Assembly: GCF_029238425.1 (NCBI RefSeq)
Contig: NZ_JAQWGB010000059.1
Span: 1-34,388, forward strand
Direction: 5' to 3'
DNA: 34,388 bases
DNA from: Flavicella sp.
GTDB taxonomy: Bacteria > Bacteroidota > Bacteroidia > Flavobacteriales > Flavobacteriaceae
Made by a program: the position numbers and the translations under genes. Of the stretch, positions 7,506-16,657 are shown one piece after another. Numbering within the stretch: position 1 is the stretch's first letter; each line of letters begins with the position of its first letter. Under the pieces are notes generated by a model that did not search any database, had not been told where the DNA came from, and worked only from the letters and a program-made list of their open reading frames with translations.

Positions 7506-8642
7506 TTAAATTCCTTCGTTTTTATCGAATGAAATAAATTTTTGAATGGTTAACATTATTCTGTCTAATAAGAAACCAATGAAACCGATGACGAACATGG
7601 CAACAATAATTTTTGAATTTGAATCCATGGCTCCGTTTTGGAATTCTTCCCAAACGAAAGAACCAAGTCCTGGACTCTGTGCTAATAATTCAATTGCAAT
7701 TAATACCATCCATGCTACAGAAAGTGTAATTCTTAAACCGGTAAAAATCAACGGTAAAGAGGCTGGTAAGATTACTTTGAATATCTTTTGGAAAGTACCA
7801 AGTTTTAAAACTTTTGCTACATTTAAATAGTCTTGGTCTACTGTAGATACTCCCATGGCAGTGTTTACCAAAGTTGCCCACATAGAACATAAACCAACAC
7901 TGATAAATGAAATTACAAAAGAAGTGTCTCCTGTAGAATCTTTTGTAAGTGTTTTTACAATCATAAAAACAAGTAACAACCAAACTACTGGTGATACAGG
8001 TTTTAAGATTTGAATCAACCAGTTGAAAGAAGTTCTAAGCGTGTCGCTTAGTCCAATGATAATTCCGATTGGTGTTGCAATCAATAAGGCTAATAAAAAA
8101 CCGGCAAAAACGGTTTTGATACTTGTTTTAATTTGATCAACAAATGAAGGTCTACCAGTATAGGTAATAGGGTCTTTCCCTTGAGCAACTCTTTTTTCAT
8201 TTAAAGTGGCTGTTTTTTCTTTAAAAGCAGCTTTGTCTTTACTGATTTCTTTATGGTCTTCTAGTAAAACTAAGAAAGAGGCCCAAACTTGAGAAGGAGA
8301 GGGAAGTGTATTTGGCTGGCAAGATGAATCTCCAGATTCAATACATGCTTTCACTTTATCTGCTTCAGCTTGTCCTTGGTCTTTTAATGTTTTTTCAATC
8401 TTATAGTTTGCTTCTGTGTTGTATAAAGACTTAGAACCAGTATACCATACCCCTAGAAATAATAAAACCGATGCAATCGGTGCAATTATTTTTTTTAGTA
8501 CTTCTATGGTGTTTTTTTTAGAATCTTCTCCACTAGCAAGACGTACTAGAGGCTCTAGAAACCCAAGACCTATGAATCGTAATACTTTTATGATAGAATC
8601 TTTCATTTTGTTGTCGTTTAATTTGTTGAAACTTTGTTTCAA
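7506..8642 (-). CDS. nrtB: Nitrate ABC transporter permease, NrtB-like
   Basis: A 378-residue inner-membrane permease with one N-terminal helix (about 52-68) and a C-terminal core of five or so helices (from about 168). The EAA loop that docks the ATPase is near residues 275-305 (VAKVLKLGTFQKIFKVILPASLP). The family is usually near 280 residues: here about 100 residues between the first helix and the core are enlarged, with a possible disulfide pair (Cys100, Cys108) and a charged helix. Another in-frame ATG at 8606 would drop 12 residues. A strong hairpin separates it from nrtA, which may set the ratio of binding protein to permease. Confidence 0.88.
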   Translation of the reverse strand: MKQSFNKLNDNKMKDSIIKVLRFIGLGFLEPLVRLASGEDSKKNTIEVLKKIIAPIASVLLFLGVWYTGSKSLYNTEANYKIEKTLKDQGQAEADKVKACIESGDSSCQPNTLPSPSQVWASFLVLLEDHKEISKDKAAFKEKTATLNEKRVAQGKDPITYTGRPSFVDQIKTSIKTVFAGFLLALLIATPIGIIIGLSDTLRTSFNWLIQILKPVSPVVWLLLVFMIVKTLTKDSTGDTSFVISFISVGLCSMWATLVNTAMGVSTVDQDYLNVAKVLKLGTFQKIFKVILPASLPLIFTGLRITLSVAWMVLIAIELLAQSPGLGSFVWEEFQNGAMDSNSKIIVAMFVIGFIGFLLDRIMLTIQKFISFDKNEGI

Positions 8643-8653
8643 ATGATTTTTTG

Positions 8654-8696
8654 AAAACTAACACTTGAAAGAATTGTTGTTTCAAGTGTTAGTTTT
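8654..8696 (-). terminator. Strong intercistronic hairpin between nrtA and nrtB
   Basis: A perfect 17-bp inverted repeat (AAAACTAACACTTGAAA and its complement) with a 9-nt loop, in the 69-bp gap between nrtA and nrtB. On the minus strand the 3' arm ends in TTTT, then C and A residues, so it is a weak or partial terminator rather than a full stop. It may protect the 3' end of nrtA mRNA and lower expression of the membrane and ATPase genes. Confidence 0.75.
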
Positions 8697-8711
8697 AAAT
8701 ATTGTAATAGA

Positions 8712-10091
8712 TTATTTGCTGTCTTTATTACCAATTTTAAAGCTGTTGATGTATCCAATAGGATCTTTTGCATCGTAGGTTTTTCCATCAATAAAGTCAG
8801 TAGTTGCAGGCTTGTATCCGTCAGTTGAAGGAATATCTGTTGCTGGGATTTTACCTTCTTTAGCTAATAAGTTAGCAGCTTTCAACCAGATATCTGGACG
8901 GTAGATGTCTTTAGCTTTCTCAGCATACCATGCAGCTGGTTTTTCTGTTGGGATTTGTCCCCATCTTCTCATTTGAGTTAAGAACCATACAGCATCTGAA
9001 TAGAATGGGTAAGTTGCATTGTATCTGTAGAATACGTTAAAGTCCGGCATTTCTCTTTTGTCTCCTTTTTCAAATTCAAATGTACCTGTCATTGAGTTAG
9101 CTAATACTGCTTCATCAGCACCAACGTATTGAGACATTGCAAGAATTTTTACAGCTTCTTTTCTGTTTCCTGGAGTATCTAACCATTTTCCAGCTCTAAT
9201 TAAAGCTTTTGTTACAGCTACCGCAGTGTTAGGGTATTTCGCTACAAACTCTTTAGTCATTACAAATACTTTTTCTGGGTTGTTTTTCCAGATGTCATAG
9301 TTTGTAGTTACTGGAACACCAATTCCTTTAAATACAGCTTGTTGGTTCCATGGTTCTCCAACACAGTATCCGTAAATAGTACCTGCCTCTAAAGTCGCTG
9401 GCATTTGTGGCGGTGGCGTTACAGATAGTAATACCTCTGCGTCAATTTGTCCTTGGATATTGTTAGCAGAATACATTCCAGGATGGATTCCTGCAGCTGC
9501 CAACCAATATCTAATTTCATAGTTGTGCGTTGATACGGGGAATACCATTCCCATTTTAAATGCTTTACCATTGTTTTTGTAATCAGTAATTACAGGCTTT
9601 AAAGCTTCCGCGCTAATTGGATGTACGGGTTTACCGTCAGCTCCTTTTTTTACATGAGGCTTCATTCCTTCCCAAACATTATTAGATACTGTAATTCCAT
9701 TTCCGTTTAAGTCCATAGAGAAAGGAGTTACTAATTCAGCTTGACGTCCAAATCCAGCTCCAGCTGCAATAGGTTGACCTGCTAACATATGAGAACCGTC
9801 TAATTGTCCGTCAATAACTCGATCTAAAATGTTTTTCCAATTTGATTGTGCTTCTACAGAAACAAATAATCCTTCATCTTCAAAAAATCCTTTTTCTTTG
9901 GCGATGGCTAAAGGTGCCATATCCGTTAATTTGATAAAACCAAAAGTCAATTGTGGTTTTTCAATCTCTAAGCTTGCAGTTTTTGCTTGTGGTTGAGCAG
10001 TTGTTTCCTTTTTCTTTGTGTCTTTCCCTCCACATGAGATTGCAAGAATCATACTCGCAAAGGCTGTAATTTTAATGGCTGTTTTTTTCAT
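8712..10091 (-). CDS. nrtA: Nitrate-binding lipoprotein, NrtA-like
   Basis: A 459-residue substrate-binding protein with a lipoprotein signal (Cys20 after LAIS). The mature part starts with a flexible [13 protein letters not shown] linker, then the NrtA/CmpA fold: [41 protein letters not shown], and [28 protein letters not shown], which are typical of the nitrate/bicarbonate branch. It captures nitrate in the periplasm for NrtBCD. First gene of the operon; a -7 box and an upstream palindrome (10150-10194) form its promoter. Nitrate rather than bicarbonate is favoured by the narK and nirBD neighbours. Confidence 0.92.
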   Translation of the reverse strand: MKKTAIKITAFASMILAISCGGKDTKKKETTAQPQAKTASLEIEKPQLTFGFIKLTDMAPLAIAKEKGFFEDEGLFVSVEAQSNWKNILDRVIDGQLDGSHMLAGQPIAAGAGFGRQAELVTPFSMDLNGNGITVSNNVWEGMKPHVKKGADGKPVHPISAEALKPVITDYKNNGKAFKMGMVFPVSTHNYEIRYWLAAAGIHPGMYSANNIQGQIDAEVLLSVTPPPQMPATLEAGTIYGYCVGEPWNQQAVFKGIGVPVTTNYDIWKNNPEKVFVMTKEFVAKYPNTAVAVTKALIRAGKWLDTPGNRKEAVKILAMSQYVGADEAVLANSMTGTFEFEKGDKREMPDFNVFYRYNATYPFYSDAVWFLTQMRRWGQIPTEKPAAWYAEKAKDIYRPDIWLKAANLLAKEGKIPATDIPSTDGYKPATTDFIDGKTYDAKDPIGYINSFKIGNKDSK

Positions 10092-10149
10092 GTTTTCTAT
10101 TTAATGAATGATTATTTTAATCTGTGTTTGTGTATGTTTGAATACATGA

Positions 10150-10194
10150 CAAAGATAGATTCAGTGGTCGATTCAAACTGTGCGAATGCACAGT
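10150..10194 (-). promoter_or_regulatory. nrtA promoter with Crp-like palindrome
   Basis: On the minus strand there is a -7 box TATCTTTG (10150-10157), a TTTG -33 element (10174-10177) 16 bp upstream, and directly above it the perfect dyad ACTGTGC-N4-GCACAGT (10177-10194). It contains TGTG-N6-CACA, the core of a classical Crp site. The dyad centre is 28.5 bp from the -7 box, so close to -42 from a likely start, where class II Crp/Fnr activators bind. Binding by the Crp/Fnr protein encoded upstream is inferred. Confidence 0.65.
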
Positions 10195-10291
10195 GGTTAA
10201 TAATCTTTTATACGTGATATCTTTGGTGTAAACGCAAAATATAAACTGCGTTATCATAGTTTTGCAGGTGTTTATTTAGGTGTTTTAAAGA

Positions 10292-10332
10292 AAAAAACTG
10301 CGCTTTCTTATAAAGGGAAAGCGCAGTTTTTT
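10292..10332 (-). terminator. Terminator of the first Crp/Fnr gene
   Basis: A perfect 16-bp stem (AAAAAACTGCGCTTTC with its complement) and 9-nt loop, ending in a T run on the minus strand, 25 bp after the stop of the regulator gene. It separates the regulator from the nrtA promoter. Confidence 0.88.
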
Positions 10333-10357
10333 GGTGCATAGAACGGGGGTAGTAACA

Positions 10358-11056
10358 TCAAGAGTTTAATGTGTGTTTAGAAATTTCATTTTTAAGAGAA
10401 TCTAAATTTTTAATTCCTAGTTTTCTTCCTTTAGCGTTGATAAGGTTTTGTTTTTTAAGACCAGAGAGGATTCTAATGACTTGTTCTTCTGTGGTTCCGG
10501 AGTATTCCGCATATTCTTTTCTACTTAAGGATACGTTAAATAAACCATCTTTAGAACCAAATTTCTTATCCATATAGATAAGTGAATCGATAACCCTTTC
10601 TTTTACGGACATTTGTGCTAGTTTTCGAACGCGAGTTTCACTTTCGCTAAGTTCATCAGCATAAAATAACATAAAATCAAATGTCAGTTCGGGAATGTTT
10701 AATAGAATAGATTTTAAGTCTTCTTTAGAGAAGTAGCATAAGGTAGAGTCCTCTAATGCTTGTGCAGAGATAGAGTAATATTTTGAAGAGCCGAAACCAC
10801 CTCTATGTCCTATTATGTCACCATCTTTCGCAAATCGGACAATTTGCTCGCGCTCGTCAGCTCCTGTTTTTGCTACTTTTACTTTTCCTTTATAGGTAAA
10901 AAATAATCCATGTGCAGGGGTGCCCTCCATGATAAACTGTTGAGATTTTTTACATTTAATCGTGTGTTTATTCTCTAAAACAGTTAGGATTTTATCGTTT
11001 AAACTATGTTTTTTGATAAGGCAATTTAAGTTTTCGCATTGTGTACAATCTGCCAT
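10358..11056 (-). CDS. Crp/Fnr-family regulator with FNR-like cysteines (paralogue 1)
   Basis: A 232-residue transcription factor: a cyclic-nucleotide-binding-like beta roll (about 30-120), a long dimer helix, and a winged helix-turn-helix (about 170-215, recognition helix in GTTEEQVIRILSGLKK). Cys4, Cys7, Cys12 (CX2CX4C) and Cys107 sit where E. coli FNR has Cys20, Cys23, Cys29 and Cys122 (STLCYFSKEDL aligns with FNR's Cys122 segment), so a 4Fe-4S cluster sensing O2 or NO is plausible. Cys35 is also shared with the second copy. It lies between nrtA and narK and is very similar to the protein at 21992-22696. Likely activates or represses nitrate and nitrite genes. Confidence 0.88.
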   Translation of the reverse strand: MADCTQCENLNCLIKKHSLNDKILTVLENKHTIKCKKSQQFIMEGTPAHGLFFTYKGKVKVAKTGADEREQIVRFAKDGDIIGHRGGFGSSKYYSISAQALEDSTLCYFSKEDLKSILLNIPELTFDFMLFYADELSESETRVRKLAQMSVKERVIDSLIYMDKKFGSKDGLFNVSLSRKEYAEYSGTTEEQVIRILSGLKKQNLINAKGRKLGIKNLDSLKNEISKHTLNS

Positions 11057-11084
11057 GGTTTTGGTTTTATAAATTTGTTTGCTA

Positions 11085-11129
11085 CAAAGTTAATTTGTTG
11101 CATTCGGAAAAAACATGACGAACTCATGT
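11085..11129 (-). promoter_or_regulatory. Promoter and dyad before the first Crp/Fnr gene
   Basis: On the minus strand a -7 box TAACTTTG lies at 11085-11092, 28 bp before the ATG. Upstream is a dyad ACATGA-N5-TCATGT (11113-11129), centred 29 bp from the box, the same distance as the nrtA palindrome. It may be an autoregulatory site. Confidence 0.5.
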
Positions 11130-11198
11130 GTAAATTAGTTTTTTGAACATAAGAAAAGCTGCGTTTTAGTAGGTATCGTAGAGTTGAAGGCATAAAAA

Positions 11199-11224
11199 AG
11201 CTCTTTGAAACAATTCAAAGAGCT
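11199..11224 (-). terminator. narK terminator
   Basis: An 11-bp stem (AGCTCTTTGAA with TTCAAAGAGCT), 4-nt loop, with an A/T-rich flank giving a T run on the minus strand, 25 bp after the narK stop. Confidence 0.82.
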
Positions 11225-11249
11225 CTTTATTATTTTAAGAAGTGCATTC

Positions 11250-12590
11250 TTATGCTGCTTTAGATAAAGCATCCAATCTGTTTTGTTCGTCAACAGCAGC
11301 TTTTTCATCTGCTGGCGAGAATTTAATTAAGAATCCTAAGAAACCAACTGCAGATACAATAAATCCGAAAGTAAAGAAGGCATCTTGTAAAGTTGCACCG
11401 CTACGTAATAAGTATTGTGCATACAACACGGCTCCTACATTTCCACCTGCTCCTACAATTCCAGAAACTGCACCTAAAGCTTTTCTGTTGATGAAAGGTA
11501 CTACTGAGTAAGTTGCTCCTTCTGCCATTTGAACAAATAAAGAGAAGAATACCATACTTGCAATGGCAAAACCTAATACATTCATTTGAGAGAATAATAA
11601 TAACGCAATTCCTTCTGCGATTACTACATATACTAATATTTTAACACGTCCATTCAGTCCTGAGTTTTTAGAGAATTTATCAGCGATCCATCCTCCTGTA
11701 GATCTCGCAAATAAATTCATGGCTCCAAAGAAAAGAACTACAAAACCTGCGGCTTCTTGGCTAAGGCTAAATTTTTCTTGGTAATAAGTAGATGCTTTAC
11801 CAGTAACAAATAATTCCATTCCAAAACAACCTGCATACATTGCAAATAAGATCCATACTCTTTTGTCAGAAGCGGCAGCTACGAATAAACTTTTTTCACC
11901 TTTTTTAGATTGAGGTCTTTCTTCTGGAAGATCAGAATAGTTTCCTTTAGGACAATCTGTAGTGTATTTCCAGTATAAGTATGCTACAAATAACATGATA
12001 ATTGCAGGAATGTACATTGCGATTCTCCATGATGCGGTTGCTTCAGCTAAACCGAAAGCGGCTACAGCAGATGCAATCAATGGCATCGCGGCGTTGGTAA
12101 CACCACCACCAAGGTTACCCCATCCTGCAGTTGTTGCGTTTGCAATTCCAATTACATTGGGCGCAAACATTACTGAGGTGTGGTATTGGGTGATTACGAA
12201 TGAAGCTCCAATCACACCTATCGCTAAACGAGAAAGTAAATAAGACTCCCATGAGTAAGCAAAAGAAGAACCAGCTACTGCAATAGCTCCAAATATCAAA
12301 AGGTATACATAACTTTTTCTTGGTCCGATTTTATCACAAAGGTTTCCTATTCCTAGTCTTGCGAAAATTGTAACCCCTACAGACGCGATAAAAGCAAGTG
12401 TTGTTTGTGCTTTTGTCAAATCTAAATCTGGTGCGATCGTTGATTTCATTAACGGTGCGTGAGAGAACCATCCAAAGAAACAAAGAAAGAAAGCAATCCA
12501 ACTTAAGTGGAAAGTTCTCATTTGAACGGATTTAAAATCTAATAGGTTGATTTTTGTTGCTTTTTCGTTTTGTAGCTGTACTGTTTTCAT
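11250..12590 (-). CDS. narK: Nitrate/nitrite MFS transporter, NarK/NasA type
   Basis: A 446-residue protein with about 12 membrane helices, of usual NarK length. It has the nitrate-porter glycine-rich segment GNLGGGVTNAAMPLI and a second GIVGAGGNVGAVLYAQ, plus RLGIGNLCDKIGPRK and WIADKFSKNSGLNGR loops. It moves nitrate or nitrite across the inner membrane. I use the ATG at 12590 (MKTVQLQ); an ATG at 12623 lies inside the -7 box region and would add 11 unlike residues. It has its own promoter (12621-12665) and terminator. It overlaps in role with NrtABCD: high-affinity import by ABC, high-capacity import or export by NarK. Confidence 0.92.
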   Translation of the reverse strand: MKTVQLQNEKATKINLLDFKSVQMRTFHLSWIAFFLCFFGWFSHAPLMKSTIAPDLDLTKAQTTLAFIASVGVTIFARLGIGNLCDKIGPRKSYVYLLIFGAIAVAGSSFAYSWESYLLSRLAIGVIGASFVITQYHTSVMFAPNVIGIANATTAGWGNLGGGVTNAAMPLIASAVAAFGLAEATASWRIAMYIPAIIMLFVAYLYWKYTTDCPKGNYSDLPEERPQSKKGEKSLFVAAASDKRVWILFAMYAGCFGMELFVTGKASTYYQEKFSLSQEAAGFVVLFFGAMNLFARSTGGWIADKFSKNSGLNGRVKILVYVVIAEGIALLLFSQMNVLGFAIASMVFFSLFVQMAEGATYSVVPFINRKALGAVSGIVGAGGNVGAVLYAQYLLRSGATLQDAFFTFGFIVSAVGFLGFLIKFSPADEKAAVDEQNRLDALSKAA

Positions 12591-12620
12591 TTGTGTTGGT
12601 TTTATGAAAAAATTATACGG

Positions 12621-12665
12621 CAAATATATATCGATAACTCAGTTTGTTTTGTGTTCTTAATCCAA
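12621..12665 (-). promoter_or_regulatory. narK promoter
   Basis: On the minus strand a -7 box TATATTTG lies at 12621-12628, 30 bp before the ATG. An imperfect dyad with TTG and CAA ends (12649-12665) is centred 29 bp upstream of the box. The dyad is weak on its own; the distance matches that at other promoters here. The rest of the gap to 12871 is A/T-rich and holds no gene or clear terminator that I can see. Confidence 0.4.
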
Positions 12666-12871
12666 GTTAAAACAAGTTTTATGATTGTAAAAAAACTGAC
12701 TTTTGCTCTAAAAAAAACTGCTAAAAAACATTAAATAGATGTAATTAGCTGATAGATAAGCGTATGAGATTTTGTTTACTAAAGAAATAGGTGGGTTGTT
12801 TTGTTGAGGTGGAGTTTAAAAAACGCGTAAATAAATAATTTATGCATGTTTAAATCTGAAAACCACTAGTT

Positions 12872-13882
12872 TTATTTATTGAATTCCCATCCAAAACCAC
12901 TTGAGAAAATGTAGTCATATTGATTTCCTTCAATCGCAGGTTCGTTATCGTAATTCAAAGTAAAGGAAGTTTTAATATAAAAGTCATAAGGAAGGTCATA
13001 TTTCATAGTTAAGTTGTAATCGACCCTGACCCTTCCGAATTCTGAAATAGTTGGACTGACTTTAACATCGGTTGTCAAACTTATATCTTCAAAATTATAC
13101 ATGTTTAAGTTGGCGTTGATAAAAGTTTCCGTAGAGTTTTTGTTTAAACTTTCATCAACATATGTCTCAAAGTTGAATGCTATACCTGTAGAAAGTCCTA
13201 AATATAATTTTGGAGTACTCGCTAATAATTTCCCCATACCAATATTTGGAGTATAACGTCCATGAAGCGCTTGTTCAGTATTTGATAAATATGTTAATTC
13301 ACCAATTAAATACCAGGTTTTAGAGATCAAACGTCGAATGTCTGCCTTAGCATCTGTTCTTTTTATATCTGCGACTGAGTCTTGTTGAGAGTTGAGTATG
13401 TTTAAACTACCATTGGTAACCCATAATTCACCCACATAACCGAGTGTTGCATTTACGGTAGTTTGTCTTTTATCCTGTGCTTTTGTAAAGTCGTATCCAA
13501 AATCCACACTCCCAGAAAATCTTTTTCGTCGATCTTCACTGACCTCTTGAAATGCTATTATTTCAGAAATTTTAAAAGTCTCAACAAGGTTTTTGTTAGT
13601 CTCAATAGTAACTATTCCAGGTTTTATGGTTCTTACTTTTCCAAAACGTCGTCGGCTTTTGGTCAAAGTAACAATACATTTTTTGTGTATGTAGATACTT
13701 GTAATTTTATCGAATTCTATTTTAAAGTCGGAATCACTATAGCTTGTACTAAACACCAAAACACCTATATCATAGCTTTCCACCAAACCCACTAAAATAT
13801 CTTTGTTTTTTAGTTTAAGGGTGTCCCGTTGTCCATGTGCAATTGAACTTATTAACACTAAAAATAAAAGAATGCGTTTCAT
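12872..13882 (-). CDS. Outer-membrane barrel protein, DUF481-like
   Basis: A 336-residue protein with a signal peptide (cleavage after IAHG). An N-terminal part of about 90 residues has two short beta repeats (DTLKLKNKDILVGLVESYD and KSRRRFGKVRTIKPGIVTIETN), then a DUF481-type barrel rich in alternating strands and ending in FGWEFNK. It is the last gene of the envelope operon, 21 bp after the 699-residue protein. Such proteins sit in the outer membrane; function is unknown. Confidence 0.75.
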   Translation of the reverse strand: MKRILLFLVLISSIAHGQRDTLKLKNKDILVGLVESYDIGVLVFSTSYSDSDFKIEFDKITSIYIHKKCIVTLTKSRRRFGKVRTIKPGIVTIETNKNLVETFKISEIIAFQEVSEDRRKRFSGSVDFGYDFTKAQDKRQTTVNATLGYVGELWVTNGSLNILNSQQDSVADIKRTDAKADIRRLISKTWYLIGELTYLSNTEQALHGRYTPNIGMGKLLASTPKLYLGLSTGIAFNFETYVDESLNKNSTETFINANLNMYNFEDISLTTDVKVSPTISEFGRVRVDYNLTMKYDLPYDFYIKTSFTLNYDNEPAIEGNQYDYIFSSGFGWEFNK

Positions 13883-13903
13883 GTGTATTACTAATATAAT
13901 TTT

Positions 13904-16003
13904 TTATCTACGTCTGCCGCCTCCCATTGATTGACGAGACCTTCCTTGAGATCTGTATTGATTGTAATTTGTATTTCCTCTACTACGGTTGTTGTGAGAT
14001 TTTTCTAATTGTTGCCTTTGTTGTTTTTGATAATCATTCGTCTGCGGTCTGGTTTGTGGTTTTGACTGTGGTTTAGACTCGGGCTTAGTTTGAGGTCTGG
14101 TTTGTGTTTTGTTATTAGAGTTATTGTTTCTTTTTTGTTGCCAGTTTCCGTTTTTATCCCTTTGATGAACGTTTCCTGCTTTATCTGTGTAAAGATTGTT
14201 TCGCGTATTTTTTGCTTGTGTGGGTCTATTTCCTTGCGTTTTTGCTGGTCTAGTACTTATTCCTGGGCGATTTTTACCATTTTGAGTTCTATAAACATTA
14301 TTTGAATTTCGTTTGCCATGCGCGTATCCAGCGGCATAACCGCGTCGGTAACCGTTATGGTATCCATGTCGGTAGCCATGTCTATAGCCACAAGGTCCCC
14401 AATATGCACGAGAATGGAATGACATACTCATCCATCCATAGCTGACACCAACAGAGAATCCCCAGCCTGTATATGGGTTGTAGTGTACACCAAAACCATA
14501 AGTAACAGGTCTTGGGTAATAATACATACCATACCATGGTCTGTAATAGTAGCCAGAACCATAGACAATAACTCCTCCATACATATAGGAGTGATAGTAA
14601 CCAGGCGTGTAGCCAACGTATACTACTTCAGGAGTAGATTCATAGATATATACATATTTTACATTGTAAACTGGTGAACTTGGTGGTATTTTTTCAACTT
14701 CATCAGGCCTTTTTGTTGATACGATCCAAGGTCCCTGTGCTGAGTTTGATTGAAACCAAACAGCATTGTCAACAACATAATACACATTGTTTATATATAA
14801 TACTGTACTTTCTGTATTGATAGCATAGGAAAGATTTGTTCCTTCTACTTTATCGAATTTAGGTTTTCCATCATAAGTTACCTCGGTAGTAGCTTGTTTT
14901 CTGTTTACCTCAGCTGTTTGAGGGATCTGTTGTTCATAAAGAGCTTCCTTGGCTTCATCTGTTCCGGGAATACTAACTCTTAACCCAACAACTTTTTGAT
15001 CGTCTGCTGGTATTGATAAAAATGTTTTTGGAAGTGATTTTGGTTCTACAAATTTCCATTTTTCCTCTTTTAAGGATTTGGTTGCATACCATCTTCCGTT
15101 TAATAAAAGATAATGAGTTTGACTTTCTATTTCTAACAGTAAATCACTTTCCGTGTTTCCAACTAGAAGTAAAGTAGTGTTTTTTACGGGTTCATAGGCT
15201 AAATCACCTTTGGTTACAACAAGTTCCGCAGCTTTTGTTGTGATGATAAGTTTGGGTGGATTGGAGTCGCCTTCTTCAATTTCCGGATTTTGTTGGCTAC
15301 TTACGTTTTTATCTGCTAAATTTTCAATGTCTGATGGAACTGATTTTGTTGTTTTCCATTCATTGGAGTATAAATCTTCAGTTTTGTACCAAAAATGATC
15401 TCCTTTAAGATAAAAGGTATTCTTTTTTTTAACGATAAAAAACGGAGTATTTACAATGTACTCTATTTTTTTACCATCCACCGTTTTGAATTTTGGTTCT
15501 CCGTCGATACTTACTAGAACAGTAGGTTCCTGACGAAAATATATTTTAGGAGGGGAGTTGTCTAAATTTTCCGAGATTTCTTTTTCTTCAGAAACTGTTT
15601 CTAGACTAGCAATAAGTTTGTCAATGGAAATATCAATGTTGATTTTTTCAAGGTCTTCTAGTAAAACTTCTTTTAAAACCTCAATATTGTCATCATTTTC
15701 AATATCTGGGAATTTAATTTTTAGAATATCAATGGATTCTAAGCTTGCCATTCTTGTTTCAAGGTCTGTACTTAATCTAGCATCAAACCACATGGCACCA
15801 AACAAAAGTTTGTCTTCTTTTGTTTTTACTGAAATTGCCATTCTACCTTTTAGCATGTTCTCTTCAAGGGTTTCGTATTGAGGTTGGTATAAAGTAATTT
15901 TATAGTTACCTGCTTTAATTACACGAGGCCATGTCAAGCTATTCTCTTGCGCTTGAAGCAAGAAGCTTGAACATACAAAAAGTAGAATGACAAATTTTTT
16001 CAT
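13904..16003 (-). CDS. Large secreted repeat protein with Gly/Tyr-rich middle and basic tail
   Basis: A 699-residue exported protein (signal cleaved near residue 18). After an N-terminal domain (to about 148) come three related modules (about 151-218, 249-330, 370-432) that share a pattern: P, a strand, a D/KG-x-P-F/Y core, N-T, then W/Y-x3-S-x-WK or GPW. Then PSSPVYNVKYVYIYESTPE and a Gly/Tyr/Trp/His-rich stretch (460-565, with HGYRHGYHNGYRRGYAAGY), and a basic Q/N/P/K tail (about 570-699). It resembles proteins annotated as carbohydrate-binding family V/XII in other bacteria, a label I would not trust for function. The tail is disordered; the middle may bind wall or surface polymer. The strongest candidate for a structural centre of the operon. 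Confidence 0.7.
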   Translation of the reverse strand: MKKFVILLFVCSSFLLQAQENSLTWPRVIKAGNYKITLYQPQYETLEENMLKGRMAISVKTKEDKLLFGAMWFDARLSTDLETRMASLESIDILKIKFPDIENDDNIEVLKEVLLEDLEKINIDISIDKLIASLETVSEEKEISENLDNSPPKIYFRQEPTVLVSIDGEPKFKTVDGKKIEYIVNTPFFIVKKKNTFYLKGDHFWYKTEDLYSNEWKTTKSVPSDIENLADKNVSSQQNPEIEEGDSNPPKLIITTKAAELVVTKGDLAYEPVKNTTLLLVGNTESDLLLEIESQTHYLLLNGRWYATKSLKEEKWKFVEPKSLPKTFLSIPADDQKVVGLRVSIPGTDEAKEALYEQQIPQTAEVNRKQATTEVTYDGKPKFDKVEGTNLSYAINTESTVLYINNVYYVVDNAVWFQSNSAQGPWIVSTKRPDEVEKIPPSSPVYNVKYVYIYESTPEVVYVGYTPGYYHSYMYGGVIVYGSGYYYRPWYGMYYYPRPVTYGFGVHYNPYTGWGFSVGVSYGWMSMSFHSRAYWGPCGYRHGYRHGYHNGYRRGYAAGYAHGKRNSNNVYRTQNGKNRPGISTRPAKTQGNRPTQAKNTRNNLYTDKAGNVHQRDKNGNWQQKRNNNSNNKTQTRPQTKPESKPQSKPQTRPQTNDYQKQQRQQLEKSHNNRSRGNTNYNQYRSQGRSRQSMGGGRRR

Positions 16004-16008
16004 AATGT

Positions 16009-16638
16009 TTATTTAAGTCTGTATACTAATCCACCGCTAAATCCACCGATTAAGATGTTACTTGAACCTGAAACTCCAGCACCACCGGTTCCAAAATAAA
16101 CTCCTCCCCATTGGATAGGAATCATTAAGTTACCTTGTACGTTTAAACCCCATTGTTCATTAAACATATAATTTACACCTGCTTTGATGGTACCAGCTAG
16201 ATACCATTTAGTGTCAATAGGATAATCAAAAATGTATTCATTTGCATTTTCAGAATTAAAAATAGCAGCTCCGATACCACCTCCAATAAATGGTCGCAAT
16301 TTGTCTTTGGTGATGTATTTAGAGGCACCAATAGTAATCCAATCCATATATAGATCTGTAAGACGATCCGTTTGACCATTTTCTCTTCGAGTGATGCTCG
16401 ATGAGTGACGTGTATAACTAACTTCAGTCATAACCCCTTGGAACATATCAACACCTAATGTAAAACCAAATTGATCGCTCTCATTGATTTTTACATAATT
16501 GTTGTATCCATAGTTTGATTTTGAACCAAATTGGTAACCGTATGACGCAGTCAGTTCTACAGTTTGAGCCTGAGTTGTTTCTGATATCAATGCAATCACC
16601 ATGATGCATAGTGATTTGAATAGAATTGATTTTTTCAT
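16009..16638 (-). CDS. Outer-membrane beta-barrel protein
   Basis: A 209-residue protein with a signal peptide (cleavage near TTQA) and about eight alternating strands ending in FSGGLVYRLK, like the small OmpA/OmpW-size barrels. It has aromatic girdle pairs such as FGFTLGVDMFQG. Lies 5 bp before the 699-residue gene. I do not recognise a specific family. Probably inserted in the outer membrane. Confidence 0.7.
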   Translation of the reverse strand: MKKSILFKSLCIMVIALISETTQAQTVELTASYGYQFGSKSNYGYNNYVKINESDQFGFTLGVDMFQGVMTEVSYTRHSSSITRRENGQTDRLTDLYMDWITIGASKYITKDKLRPFIGGGIGAAIFNSENANEYIFDYPIDTKWYLAGTIKAGVNYMFNEQWGLNVQGNLMIPIQWGGVYFGTGGAGVSGSSNILIGGFSGGLVYRLK

Positions 16639-16657
16639 AATATTAGATTAGAAATGA

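Noticed and set aside
7690-7983. Cys/Phe-rich frame inside nrtB
   Set aside because: A shadow frame of the permease, without signal or domain.
12591-12623. Longer NarK start
   Set aside because: The ATG at 12623 lies inside the promoter -7 box, so it cannot be in the main transcript.
12690-12720. Direct A-rich repeat AAAAAAACTG before narK
   Set aside because: Short and A-rich; likely chance in AT-rich DNA. No stem, so not a terminator.
14090-14305. Frames on either strand inside the 699-residue gene
   Set aside because: They arise from its low-complexity Q/K/P codons and have no domain or start context.
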